From an uncultured Pseudomonadota bacterium (lineage in GTDB: Bacteria; Myxococcota_A; Bradymonadia; Bradymonadales; Bradymonadaceae): a stretch of 64,000 nt of DNA. This document shows, one piece after another, positions 8,045 through 16,898 of this stretch. Made by a program: the position numbers and the translations under genes. The stretch lies in contig CAJXPB010000008.1 in assembly GCA_913057905.1 (NCBI GenBank), positions 124,001 through 188,000 of the forward strand, in the 5' to 3' direction. Within the stretch, counting starts at the first letter, position 1, and each line of letters opens with the position of its first letter. The notes below the pieces were generated by a model. The model ran no database searches and was not told the DNA's origin. It saw only the letters and a list, made by a program, of their open reading frames with translations.

Positions 8045-9682
8045 ATGCGATCATCTGTTCTGGTATTATTCGCAGGCGGGTTCTGTGCGACGGCCGCAAT
8101 TCTGTTGGCCAACGCTCCTCGGGCCGACGCTTGCACACCTCCCCAATGCACGGGCGGGGAGCTTCGGGAGGCCGATGCCACCATCCCGGCCAACGCCGAA
8201 GGAATTGTCTGGGCTCCGAAGGTGTCCAACAGGAACAGTTCCGAGGAGATGGTCGATGCCTCGACCGTCAGCCTGACGCGATCCGATGACGGCACCCAGA
8301 TCCCCGTACAGGTCAGTGCGTCGACGTCCGGCCCGGACCACTACATCGTGAAACCGGAGGATGGCTTCGACCCGAACACGACCTACGAATTCAACGGCGA
8401 CGCCTTCTGCGATTGGGACGGCGAAGTCGAATCCCACGACCACTATACGGCGACGTTTTCGACGGCCGGCGCCGCTCCGGACATCGAGTCGATCGGCACC
8501 TTTCGCCTCGAGGATTCCGGTTACGGTGAGATGTCTACGGGTGGGTGCCTTGGGACAGTCGGTCAGGCTGACCAACGTGAACTCCGACTTCGGCTTAGCG
8601 ACGCCGCCAAGCAGTGGAGCGCCGCGTTCTTCTACAGAGTCCAGAGTCGGCCGGAGGGTGTCGACGACTTCGGGCCGGGATGGGCCAAGCCCGTACTGTT
8701 CGATCCAAGTTACCAGCGGCTCCCCGGGCCCACCTCTTCGGTCGTCAGTATCCGCTTTCGGGGCGCGTTTCTCTACAAGATGTGCGAATTCGATGGTGAG
8801 TCCGCCGGTGACGGCGAGTCCGAGACCTGGGAGGTCCGCATGAAGGTCTCCCATCCGCCCACCAGTCAGACGTGGACGACCAATTCGGTCTCGATCACGC
8901 TGGAATGTCCGGACCAGGGCGACGGCGGCGATGAAGTCGGCGTCGACACGGGCCCCGACGCTGGCAAAGACGCCGGCCAGGACGATCAAGATGCGGGATC
9001 AGACACCGGCGGTGATCTCGGTCCTGACGCCGGTCCGCCCAGATTTGACGATGTCATCACCGACGAGGTCGGCTGCGGCTGCTCGACCGGCGGCTCGCGT
9101 GTACCCGTCGGTGGTGCGTTGGTGTTTGTCTTCGGACTTATCGGGATGGCCCGGTGGAGATGCACATGGAGTTCGATCCTCGAGGGTTCGTCGAATCTCG
9201 GCCTCTTTCTGGCGACCGTCGTCGGTTTCACCTCGGTGAACTTCTTCGATGTTCCAGATGCTTCCGCCTGCGAACCTCTTTCATGCACGGGGGGAGCGAT
9301 TCGAGAGGCCGGACAGACGATTCCATCAAATGCCGAGGGAATCCTCTGGAGTCCAAGGTTCCCCATGAGTCGCACCCACCCCGAGGTCACCACATCTCAC
9401 GTCACCCTCAGTGCCATCGATGAACGGTCCGGGCGTTCTACCGAGGTCCCGGTGTCGCTGCACCGCACGTCGAGCGGGAAAGTCGTAGTGAAGCCCCAGG
9501 GTGGATTTGCAAAGCACACGGATTATCGATTTGAAGCCGCGAACTTCTGTGAAGGCGATGGCGACGTCGATGGTCCCGAGGCTTACCAGGCGACTTTTTC
9601 GACCGGGTCAGTGGGTCCGGACATCGACTCGATTGGCACACTTCGGTTGGCAGGATCGACGGTGGCTATCGCACCCAGGTGA
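8045..9682 (+). CDS. MYXO-CTERM surface protein fused in frame to a broken paralogue
   Basis: The first ~370 residues are a complete member of a local exported family. They comprise a signal peptide (to about residue 31), an SbsA-type Ig-like domain (start ADATIPANAEGIVW, end DPNTTYEFNGDAFC), a second beta-rich domain with conserved cysteines, an Asp/Gly/Ala linker and a MYXO-CTERM-like tail (GCGCSTGG, hydrophobic helix, MARWR). The stop expected after the basic end is missing. The frame runs on into a second copy lacking its own start (SACEPLSCTGGAIREAGQTIPSN onward), until a TGA at 9680-9682. The fusion places a sorting tail in the middle of the polypeptide. Only the first half is likely to be functional. 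Confidence 0.75.
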   Translation: MRSSVLVLFAGGFCATAAILLANAPRADACTPPQCTGGELREADATIPANAEGIVWAPKVSNRNSSEEMVDASTVSLTRSDDGTQIPVQVSASTSGPDHYIVKPEDGFDPNTTYEFNGDAFCDWDGEVESHDHYTATFSTAGAAPDIESIGTFRLEDSGYGEMSTGGCLGTVGQADQRELRLRLSDAAKQWSAAFFYRVQSRPEGVDDFGPGWAKPVLFDPSYQRLPGPTSSVVSIRFRGAFLYKMCEFDGESAGDGESETWEVRMKVSHPPTSQTWTTNSVSITLECPDQGDGGDEVGVDTGPDAGKDAGQDDQDAGSDTGGDLGPDAGPPRFDDVITDEVGCGCSTGGSRVPVGGALVFVFGLIGMARWRCTWSSILEGSSNLGLFLATVVGFTSVNFFDVPDASACEPLSCTGGAIREAGQTIPSNAEGILWSPRFPMSRTHPEVTTSHVTLSAIDERSGRSTEVPVSLHRTSSGKVVVKPQGGFAKHTDYRFEAANFCEGDGDVDGPEAYQATFSTGSVGPDIDSIGTLRLAGSTVAIAPR

Positions 9683-9993
9683 AACGTCTGGACGACGAAC
9701 AGTGGAGCCTTCTGCGGCGTAAACCCGTGTTGTGGCGACCTAATTGGCCGCGCCCCACGACTGCCAGCACATCGATCCTGAACGTTCCGAATCACGGAGG
9801 GTTGTTGTACTCGATCTGCCAAGCCGACAGCGACTCCGTGTACGGTGGCCTCTCGGCCGGGAGGTGGATGGTGCGCATGATCGTCGAGCACCCGCCCACG
9901 GGAAGAAAGTGGAAGACCGACCCCAAACGCGTAACCCTCGAATGCCCGCGTCAAGGCGAGGGTGATACCGGTACCAGTACGGACGCCCAATGA
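9154..9993 (+). pseudogene. Decayed second copy of the MYXO-CTERM surface protein
   Basis: After the sorting tail of the first copy, a paralogous signal-peptide-like region and Ig-like domain occur at about 9160-9640. A frame change near 9660-9680 moves the rest into another frame (about 9679-9993: GGLLYSICQADS, RWMVRMIVEHPPTGRKW, VTLECPRQGEGD). About 30 residues of the second domain are missing. The protein ends right after its first linker residues, without a sorting tail. Frameshift, internal deletion and loss of the anchor mark it as a pseudogene. Confidence 0.75.
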
Positions 9994-10001
9994 GGTGATG
10001 A

Positions 10002-10649
10002 ATGGACGACCCACGCGAGACGGTCAAAAAGGGCTACACCCAGGGAGACTACGCCGAGGAGTTCCGCCAGCGGGACTCCCTGACGGAGTTCGAAGAAATG
10101 TGGTTCGAACGATTCGCCGACCAGATCCGTGAGGAGGGTCACGTCTTGGATCTCGGCTGCGGCATCGGCGTTCCCTACGACCGCGAACTCGTCGACCGAG
10201 GCTTCGATGTCACCGGCGTTGATTTCACCGAAAAGCACATCGATGCCGCTCGCGAGAATGTTCCCGAAGCTACGTACATCCTTGGGGACATCTCCAGGTT
10301 TGAAGCGTACCGCACCTTCGACGGGCTCATTTGTCTGTACACCCTGTTCCACCTGCCGAAGGCCGAACATCCGCAGATGATCGAGCGGATGGCCAGACGC
10401 CTGAGGCCGGGCTCGCCGCTGCTTTTGACCACGGGCGCTGCCGAAGGCGATTCCTCGGACCAAGACTGGTGTGGCGGGCCCATGACGTGGTCGAGCCTCG
10501 ATCCCGGTACATATCGCGATCTTCTCACTGAATCCGGCTTTGAACTACTCGCCGCCGAGTACGAGGGCTCCCCGGACGCCGACGAACACCACTGGTGGGC
10601 GATGGCACGGAAGAGCGAGGGAGCAGGTCGCGCGGCGCCGCGAAGGTAG
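10002..10649 (+). CDS. Class I SAM-dependent methyltransferase
   Basis: A 215-residue protein with motif I HVLDLGCGIGVPYDREL at about residues 47-63, motif II VTGVDFTEKHI, and LICLYTLFHLPK plus RRLRPGSPLLLTT as post-motifs. The substrate is unknown. The ATG at 10002 follows GAGGTGATGA. The last codons and the TAG stop overlap dispersed repeat copy B, so the tail GRAAPRR may have been supplied by the repeat. Confidence 0.88.
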   Translation: MDDPRETVKKGYTQGDYAEEFRQRDSLTEFEEMWFERFADQIREEGHVLDLGCGIGVPYDRELVDRGFDVTGVDFTEKHIDAARENVPEATYILGDISRFEAYRTFDGLICLYTLFHLPKAEHPQMIERMARRLRPGSPLLLTTGAAEGDSSDQDWCGGPMTWSSLDPGTYRDLLTESGFELLAAEYEGSPDADEHHWWAMARKSEGAGRAAPRR

Positions 10650-10680
10650 GATGGTGGGGTAGGCCCGTAGCGGCGCCGCC
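10646..10680. repeat. Dispersed repeat GTAGGATGGTGGGGTAGGCC, copy B
   Basis: Identical to copy A (1850) over its first 21 bases. It provides the TAG stop codon of the methyltransferase gene at 10647-10649. GC-rich sequence follows, with an inverted repeat CTGGCGGCC (10714-10722) and GGCCGCCAG (10753-10761). Confidence 0.75.
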
Positions 10681-10791
10681 CGCCTGCCTTCCTCGCGGTT
10701 GTCGTGCTCGCGGCTGGCGGCCGTTGTATTGCCCACTATCGGCGCTTACGCTGGCCGCCAGGCGCCAAGCGACCCTTCGACGACATCACCG

Positions 10792-11646
10792 ATGAGCAGT
10801 GCCGAAGATGAACCGACGCCCTGGTGGGGCGACTTCGAACTCGACGAAAATCAGGGCGGCCGATGGGAGGTCGGGCCCTCGACGTTGTGGCTGTACCGGA
10901 CCGAACGCGAATGGCGGGTGGTCTATCGTGCGGGCATCAGCTCCGGTGAACCGGATCCCCTGGCCGACAACAGTCGGGCGACCGTGCCGGCGCCGGCCGA
11001 CGAATTCGAGGAGCTGTTCGGCGTTGAGGACGACGACCTGCAGATCTCTCGTCATGGATTTACCAAAAGCCAGGGTGCCATCTCGCTTCAGCCGGCGTTG
11101 GCCGACCGCCCGGTGATCTCTCGGCCGGAGCATCCGATGCACGTGCCGGCCGGCGAGACGATGACTCTGTACGTGAGCACCCCGCTGTGGATGCGGGTGA
11201 TGTTGCCCGACGACAGGATGTTGACCGAGGTCCCCTCCCACCGGATGTCCGACACCTGGTTTGGCACCTCCACCGTTGACGGGGAGTTTTGTTACGCCAC
11301 GCGCACCTCCGGACGCTCACGGCTCGAATCGCTGCCCGTGCGACTCCACCGCGCCGTGACGCCCCTGAAGGTCAAGAATTCGGCCAACGACCCGTTGCTT
11401 CTGGAGCGGGTGCAGCTTCCCGTCCGCCACCTGTCGCTGTACCGCGACGCCTCGGATCGCCTCTGGACGGACGCCGTGCGCATGAACCGTTCGGAGGGGG
11501 CCGAGGGAGCCGACATTCAGATCCGCACCGGCGCCCCGCAGGAAGCCCAGAAGTCCACGCGCATTCAGACGGCCCGCGACGAATCCAAACGCGGCCTCTT
11601 TACAAGCACCTTTGGCGCATTCGGCGCACTCTTCGGATCGGACTGA
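10792..11646 (+). CDS. DUF432-like protein upstream of an MscS channel
   Basis: A 284-residue protein without signal peptide or membrane segment, rich in beta structure, beginning near PWWGDFELDENQGG. The pattern resembles the DUF432 family, members of which are often encoded beside MscS-type channels, as here (stop six bases before mscS). The family call is tentative because it rests on the N-terminal pattern and the neighbour. The start is taken at ATG 10792. An earlier GTG at 10699 would add a peptide read from repeat-rich DNA. The role is unknown; a soluble partner of the channel is possible. Confidence 0.65.
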   Translation: MSSAEDEPTPWWGDFELDENQGGRWEVGPSTLWLYRTEREWRVVYRAGISSGEPDPLADNSRATVPAPADEFEELFGVEDDDLQISRHGFTKSQGAISLQPALADRPVISRPEHPMHVPAGETMTLYVSTPLWMRVMLPDDRMLTEVPSHRMSDTWFGTSTVDGEFCYATRTSGRSRLESLPVRLHRAVTPLKVKNSANDPLLLERVQLPVRHLSLYRDASDRLWTDAVRMNRSEGAEGADIQIRTGAPQEAQKSTRIQTARDESKRGLFTSTFGAFGALFGSD

Positions 11647-11652
11647 GGTACC

Positions 11653-12507
11653 ATGCAACAGTGGATAGATCTTGCGCTCGAGTACCTGCAGAGCCCCAAG
11701 GCTCTGTCGATCCTGACGGCCCTGGTCAAATTTGCCGTCGGCCTGATTCTGGCGCGGTTGGCCGGTCAGGCCCTCGTGCGGCTCTTCGTCGACGAACACG
11801 ATGCCCACCGCGCGATGGTCGTGCGGCGTGGGTCGTTCTATTTGATCGCCGGGCTCTTTACGGCCTCGGCGCTGATGGACCTGGGCTTCGACCTCAGTGT
11901 GTTGCTCGGCGCGGCCGGCATCCTGACCGTCGCCATCGGGTTTGCCTCGCAGACATCGGCCTCGAACATCATCAGCGGGCTCTTCCTTCTGGGCGAGCGC
12001 CCCTTTGCGGTCGGTGACCTCATCAAGGTCGGCACCACGATGGGCGAAGTGTTGTCGATCGATCTGATGGCCGTGAAACTGCGCACCCTGGACAACACCT
12101 TCGTGCGCATCCCCAACGAGACCCTCATCAAGACCGAGGTCTCGAACATCCTGCACTTCCCCATCCGACGTATCGACATCCAGGTCGGCGTCGCCTACCG
12201 CGAAGACATGGATGAGGTCCGCGAGGTCCTGCTGGAGGTCGCCGATCGCAATCCACTGTGTCTGGAGGAGCCGGCTCCCCGCGTAATGTTCAAGGGCTAC
12301 GGCGAATCGTCGCTGGACCACGAGTTTCGCGTCTGGGCCAAAACCGAGAACTTCCTGGACCTGCGCGACTCGATCTCCGTCGAGATCAAAAAGGCCTTCG
12401 ACGAACACGACATCGAGATCCCCTTCCCCCACCGCACCATCTACACCGGCAGCGAGACCACTCCCTTCCCGGTGAAAAACGACCCGGTGCCGGACAGCGA
12501 GTCATGA
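11653..12507 (+). CDS. Small-conductance mechanosensitive channel, MscS family
   Basis: A 284-residue inner-membrane protein with three hydrophobic segments in the first ~110 residues. The pore-lining third helix is followed by the beta-domain signature IGFASQTSASNIISGLFLLGERPFAVGDLI. A cytoplasmic alpha/beta vestibule ends near IEIPFPHRTIY, the family's usual end. It releases solutes during hypo-osmotic shock. The stop overlaps the start of the cysteine desulfurase gene (ATGA at 12504-12507), so the two are translationally coupled. Confidence 0.92.
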   Translation: MQQWIDLALEYLQSPKALSILTALVKFAVGLILARLAGQALVRLFVDEHDAHRAMVVRRGSFYLIAGLFTASALMDLGFDLSVLLGAAGILTVAIGFASQTSASNIISGLFLLGERPFAVGDLIKVGTTMGEVLSIDLMAVKLRTLDNTFVRIPNETLIKTEVSNILHFPIRRIDIQVGVAYREDMDEVREVLLEVADRNPLCLEEPAPRVMFKGYGESSLDHEFRVWAKTENFLDLRDSISVEIKKAFDEHDIEIPFPHRTIYTGSETTPFPVKNDPVPDSES

Positions 12508-13655
12508 CCTCAGACGACCCGATCTACCTGGATCACAATGCGACGACTCCGCTTTTGCCGGAGGTCGTCGAGGCGATGTTGCCGTATCTTGAGCAGCACC
12601 ACGGCAACCCCTCGAGCGGGCATAGATACGGGCGTCAAGCCTCGGAGGCGGTCGAGGGTGCCCGCAGCCAGGTCGCGGAGCTGATCGGAGCGGAACCCGA
12701 AGAAATTGTCTTTACCTCCGGCGGCACCGAGTCGAACAACATCGCCATTCGAGGTGTCGCCGACGGCGTCCGCTCGCCGGACCACGTCCTCACCTCGTGC
12801 ATCGAGCATCCGGCGGTCGTGCGCCCCTGTCAGCGACTTGAGGAGCAGGGGTGGAATGTCGACGAGGTGCCCGTCGACGCCGACGGCCAGGTCGAATTCG
12901 CCGGTTTCGAGCGAGCCCTCGACTCGCAGACGACGCTGGTCACCGTCATGCACGCCAACAACGAGACCGGGGTCTTGCAGCCCGTGGCCGAGTGTGCCGA
13001 GAGGGCCAAAGAACACGACGCGCTGGTTCACACCGACGCGGCACAGTCGGTCGGAAAGGTCCCCGTCGATGTCGATGACCTCGGCGTAGATCTGCTGACC
13101 ATCGCCGGCCACAAGTTCTACGCGCCCAAGGGTGTGGGCGCTCTGTATGTGCGCGATGGGACGCCCGTCGAGCCGGTGCTTCTCGGCGCCGGACAGGAAG
13201 GTGGCCTGCGCCCGGGCACCGAAAACGTCGCCTCGATTGTCGCGCTGGGCGAGGCCTGCGAGATCGCCGCTCGCACCCTCGATGAGGAGCGTGCTCGTCA
13301 GACTGCTCTACGATTGAAGTTGTGGGAGCGTCTGCAGGCGCGAGTCCCCGGTATTCAGCTCAACGGCCACCCGACACAGCGGCTCCCCAACACCTTGAAT
13401 GTGCGATTTCCGAAGCGCCCCGGCAGCGAGGTCTTGGCCGATACCACAGAGGTCGCCGCCTCCACGGGCTCGGCCTGCCACGAGGATGGTCAGCAAGTCG
13501 CCTCGGACGTCGTCACCGCCATGGGCGTCGACCCAAATGACGCGCTCGGGTCGGTGCGGCTGTCGATCGGCCGCGGGACCACCGAAGCAGACATCGAGCG
13601 CGCGGCAGATGCACTCGCCGATGCCGCGTTGGATCGAGAGAAGCGATCGATCTGA
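12504..13655 (+). CDS. Cysteine desulfurase (NifS/IscS-like, class V aminotransferase)
   Basis: A 383-residue PLP enzyme. IYLDHNATTPLLPEV opens the protein. The cofactor lysine is K204 in IAGHKFYAPKGVGAL. The active-site cysteine is C325 in STGSACHEDG. The enzyme takes sulfur from cysteine as a persulfide for iron-sulfur clusters or thio-modified tRNA. The loop differs slightly from the usual SSGSACTSG, but the cysteine is kept. No iscU-like scaffold gene is next to it, so the partner is unclear. It is coupled to mscS by a four-base overlap. Confidence 0.92.
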   Translation: MTSDDPIYLDHNATTPLLPEVVEAMLPYLEQHHGNPSSGHRYGRQASEAVEGARSQVAELIGAEPEEIVFTSGGTESNNIAIRGVADGVRSPDHVLTSCIEHPAVVRPCQRLEEQGWNVDEVPVDADGQVEFAGFERALDSQTTLVTVMHANNETGVLQPVAECAERAKEHDALVHTDAAQSVGKVPVDVDDLGVDLLTIAGHKFYAPKGVGALYVRDGTPVEPVLLGAGQEGGLRPGTENVASIVALGEACEIAARTLDEERARQTALRLKLWERLQARVPGIQLNGHPTQRLPNTLNVRFPKRPGSEVLADTTEVAASTGSACHEDGQQVASDVVTAMGVDPNDALGSVRLSIGRGTTEADIERAADALADAALDREKRSI

Positions 13656-13713
13656 AGGCTCGAATGCGTTAAGCTGGGACGCCAGTAAAGATTCCTTCTT
13701 CCGGGGCCCTCGG

Positions 13714-14538
13714 ATGACACAGCGCGTGCGCCTCTCGATTCTGGTGAGTCTGTTCGCGTACGGTGCGCTATCGGTGGCGGCGTGCGACCAAAGCGAGCCG
13801 CGGCCGTCGAGCGATGCAGGCGGTGTCGATGCAGATGCCCGGGTCGATATCATTGAGGACGCGGGTGAGGACGTTACCCCGCGCGAGGACCTGGAGGTGA
13901 TGCGCATCGACGAGATGCGCCGGCTCGAGGCGATCGTCGCATTGCAAGAGGGAGAGCAGACCACTGAGAGATACCGGATCGCCGACGTGGTCGTCTCGTC
14001 CCCGAAGCCGGCAGAAGGCCCAGTTCAGGGGGCGTACGTACAGGACTCCTCCGGGCAACTCACCCGTAGCGGTCTCTATCTGTCGTTGGCCGATTCGGAC
14101 GTCTTGCCGCCACCGAACTTCGGGCACGGGACGTTGGTCGAGGCCGTCGGCCGAATTCGCAACGATGCCGGCATGATCGAGATGTTCGATGTAAGCTACT
14201 TCGCGACCTCCGGCCACGACGAGCCGGTGACGATGCAGATTATGAGCAACGAACAGCTCCTAAAGGCCGGCGGGTTCGGCGGAAACCTCAACGCGGGGAC
14301 CCTGGTAGCAGTCGAAAATCAGACGGTGGCCTCCTGGGATCCCGAAGCCAACGGCGGGGTCGCCGAGTTCGAGAGTGGGATCCTCATCGGCACGGATCTG
14401 TACGACTTCACCCAGGAGTATCCCGATGTGAAACCGGGTGATAGGTTTGCCCGAATCATCGGTCCACTCGAATACGAGGAAGGGAAGCGCCGAATTCTCC
14501 CACGGTCCGAATTCGACCTCCTGGGGCTGGAACGTTAG
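13714..14538 (+). CDS. Lipoprotein with OB-fold-like domain
   Basis: A 274-residue protein with a lipoprotein signal (LSVAAC, lipobox Cys near residue 24) and an acidic Asp/Ala-rich linker. The body contains GAYVQDSSGQ, GLYLSLADSD, GTLVEAVGRIRNDAGMIEM and VENQTVASWDPEANGG. The pattern YVQDSSG...GxxVxVxGxV resembles the OB-fold domains attached to secreted nucleases (YhcR-like), but no nuclease domain is present. A clear paralogue is at 25013-25813. It is probably anchored to the outer membrane or periplasmic face. Function unknown. Confidence 0.75.
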   Translation: MTQRVRLSILVSLFAYGALSVAACDQSEPRPSSDAGGVDADARVDIIEDAGEDVTPREDLEVMRIDEMRRLEAIVALQEGEQTTERYRIADVVVSSPKPAEGPVQGAYVQDSSGQLTRSGLYLSLADSDVLPPPNFGHGTLVEAVGRIRNDAGMIEMFDVSYFATSGHDEPVTMQIMSNEQLLKAGGFGGNLNAGTLVAVENQTVASWDPEANGGVAEFESGILIGTDLYDFTQEYPDVKPGDRFARIIGPLEYEEGKRRILPRSEFDLLGLER

Positions 14539-14589
14539 CCAATCACGAGCGTTTATCGTTTTGAATGGACTCAATGCCCCCTCGAGCGG

Positions 14590-15660
14590 ATGATGAACAG
14601 AATCCATGCACTTCTGTTGGTGACCGTGCTGGTGACCCCGGTTCTCTACGTGCCCGACGCGGAGGCGTGTTCCAGGGCCAAGTTGCTGGAGTCCCAGGCG
14701 ACGATTCCGTCGAATACCAATGCGGTGATGTGGCATCCCAGCCACGTTTCATTGCCCGACACCCTCGGCCCTTCGTACGTCAGGCTTACCAAAAACCCGG
14801 ACTCGACGGCGGAGGATGTGTCGGTCTCTGTGAATCGCACGCCGCTGGAGAATGGCAACCTCTTGGTGTCCGTGGAGCCCGAGGAGGGCTTTGAACCGAA
14901 CACCGAATACGAGTTCGCCGGCGCCGACTTTTGCAACGACAGGGGCAATCTGGGTGGCCCAAACACCTACCTGACGTCCTTCGAGACCGGCGGCCCGGCC
15001 CCCGACTTTGATACGCTTGGAACCCTCCGAACCGAGACAACGAAGAAGGGACCGATGAGCATGAATCGGGTCGGCGGGGGCCGTGTGGGTTTTGAGGCGG
15101 TCCATCAGGTCTTACGACTCGACCTCTCTGATGCTGCAGAGGCGTGGACCCAATCGATGTATTTCTGGACCTTCGTCAAGTTGCCCGGCGATGAGGACTA
15201 CGGCGAGTGGTCGTTCTGGAACAGACTGAAAGGATATCCAGAAACGCAGAAAGTGAGTTGGCTCAATCCCGAGACGTCGGCCGTCGATGAACCCCAGGGG
15301 GTTGAAGGGAACTGGCTCTTTCGGTCGTGCGAACCCGACAAGATTTCGGTCCGGCCCGCTGGCACCTGGAAAGTACGCATGAAAGCGATCCGCCCGGCCA
15401 CAGGCGACAGTTGGACGACCGAGACGCTCGACGTGCCCCTGACGTGCGATTTGCCCGAGCCGGGCGACACGGGGGTCGATGGCGGTGACGCCGGTACGAA
15501 ACAGGATATCGGGTGGTCTCAGGGGGCCGGAGGCGGAGGCTGTGGTTGTTCCACAACGGACTCGAGTCCGCCCATCGGGGCCTCGCTTCTGTTTGCGATA
15601 GGCTTTGTTGGCATCCTGAGGCGACCGAAACTTGGGAATGACCGAACGAGGAAGTTTTGA
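14590..15660 (+). CDS. MYXO-CTERM-anchored surface protein, Ig-like
   Basis: A 356-residue paralogue of the proteins at 8045 and 15727. It has a signal peptide ending near PDAEAC, an SbsA-type Ig-like domain (ESQATIPSNTNAVMW to EPNTEYEFAGADFC), a second beta domain with paired cysteines, a short DTGVDGGDAG linker and a C-terminal GGCGCSTTDS plus hydrophobic segment ending in LRRPK. The tail predicts sorting and anchoring by the myxobacterial C-terminal system. Bacterial Ig-like domains usually serve as spacers or binding modules. The ligand is unknown. Confidence 0.8.
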   Translation: MMNRIHALLLVTVLVTPVLYVPDAEACSRAKLLESQATIPSNTNAVMWHPSHVSLPDTLGPSYVRLTKNPDSTAEDVSVSVNRTPLENGNLLVSVEPEEGFEPNTEYEFAGADFCNDRGNLGGPNTYLTSFETGGPAPDFDTLGTLRTETTKKGPMSMNRVGGGRVGFEAVHQVLRLDLSDAAEAWTQSMYFWTFVKLPGDEDYGEWSFWNRLKGYPETQKVSWLNPETSAVDEPQGVEGNWLFRSCEPDKISVRPAGTWKVRMKAIRPATGDSWTTETLDVPLTCDLPEPGDTGVDGGDAGTKQDIGWSQGAGGGGCGCSTTDSSPPIGASLLFAIGFVGILRRPKLGNDRTRKF

Positions 15661-15726
15661 TCCGGGACGCCCTACCCGGTATCCTATGGGATACGTACGA
15701 ATTTACTTCCCTGGGAGAGCCTAACT

Positions 15727-16824
15727 ATGGACGAAATTAAATCGTTGATTTTTGCGAGTTCGGTTGCCCTGATGGGCGTCATCTCTTTGCTGGTCTCCAT
15801 CCCCGAAGCCGACGCCTGCACGCCGCCGCGCTGTGAGGGTGGAACGCTGATGCAGGCCGGCGACACGATTCCCACAAATACCGAGGCGCTCGTCTGGCGG
15901 CCTCGCACGACCAGGGGACAGGAGCCGGAGGTCGGCCCGTCGAACGTGCGGCTACGGGAAAACGACTGGAGGACCACTCAGGTGGCCTTCGAGATCGAGA
16001 AGGCCTCAGAGCTCGGACCGAACACCTATCTGATCAAGCTGCAGGCCAGTTTGAAGCCCGATAACTACCGGTACACCTTCACGGGGTCCGATTTCTGCGA
16101 CGGTGATGGGGCCCCCCCAAGCGGGTCCGACTCCGACGCCGAGTTTTTCACGGCCGGCGAGGCCGGCAGCTTCAGCTCCCTCGGCACGCTTCAGCTCGCC
16201 GAGTCGAAGCGCGGCTCGATGACGACCTGGGGCAGCGGCGGCATGTGCGAGGAGCAGGTCGAAGCCGAACACCGGACCTTAAACCTGGAACTGAGCGACG
16301 GAGCTTCTGCGTGGAAGAATAACCTGGTCTTTCGCACCCAGATCAGGCTCCCGGGCGACGACGAATACGGCCAGTGGTCACGGTTCGAACAGCGGCCGGA
16401 TCTGACCTACGGGGCAAATCCAAACTGGAAGCTGCCGCGGACTACGACCGTGGATGTGCCTACCACGGGCGCGTGGCTCTACCGGGTGTGCGATGAAGAC
16501 CGCAGCGGCGGTCTTCCCGAGGGTCGCTGGCAGGTCCGTATGGAAGCGTATCGGCCCGGCACGGGCGATACTTGGACGAGCAATACCGTGGAAGTGCCGT
16601 TGTCTTGCGGGGAGCTGCCTCCCCCGAGCGACGACACCGGTGTCGGCTCGGATGCCGGCGATGCGGGCGCCCAGGGCGATGTCAATTGGTCGGGGAACGG
16701 ATCCGGTAGCGGCTGCGCCTCGTCGACGGGCGCTCCTCCGGCTCCGAGTGGTGCGGTCCTGCTCTTCGCCCTCGGACTGTTGGCAGTCGGACGAGGGCGC
16801 GGGTCGGAATCGCCGCGGCGGTAG
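15727..16824 (+). CDS. MYXO-CTERM-anchored surface protein, Ig-like
   Basis: A 365-residue paralogue of the previous gene, with signal peptide (end near PEADAC), Ig-like domain (QAGDTIPTNTEALVW), second domain with LPGDDEYGQWSRF and RWQVRMEAYRPGTGDTWTSN, a linker and a C-terminal hydrophobic tail ending RGRGSESPRR. The sorting motif is altered: GSGCASSTG in place of GCGCST, keeping one of the two cysteines. The TAG stop at 16822-16824 lies inside dispersed repeat copy C. Tandem arrangement and sequence similarity point to local duplication. Confidence 0.8.
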   Translation: MDEIKSLIFASSVALMGVISLLVSIPEADACTPPRCEGGTLMQAGDTIPTNTEALVWRPRTTRGQEPEVGPSNVRLRENDWRTTQVAFEIEKASELGPNTYLIKLQASLKPDNYRYTFTGSDFCDGDGAPPSGSDSDAEFFTAGEAGSFSSLGTLQLAESKRGSMTTWGSGGMCEEQVEAEHRTLNLELSDGASAWKNNLVFRTQIRLPGDDEYGQWSRFEQRPDLTYGANPNWKLPRTTTVDVPTTGAWLYRVCDEDRSGGLPEGRWQVRMEAYRPGTGDTWTSNTVEVPLSCGELPPPSDDTGVGSDAGDAGAQGDVNWSGNGSGSGCASSTGAPPAPSGAVLLFALGLLAVGRGRGSESPRR

Positions 16825-16868
16825 GATGCTGGGGTAGGCCCGGAGCGGCGGGATCAGCCCGCCGCCCC
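16821..16868. repeat. Dispersed repeat copy C with GC-rich hairpin
   Basis: GTAGGATGCTGGGGTAGGCC (one change from copies A and B) supplies the stop codon of the upstream gene. It is followed by an eight-base perfect hairpin, GCGGCGGG-ATCAG-CCCGCCGC at about 16846-16866. The hairpin has no T-run. It sits between two convergent genes, so it may act as a terminator or as the palindromic half of the repeat. Confidence 0.65.
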
Positions 16869-16898
16869 GAGCGTTTGACGTGCTCGTGCCCGGTAAGA

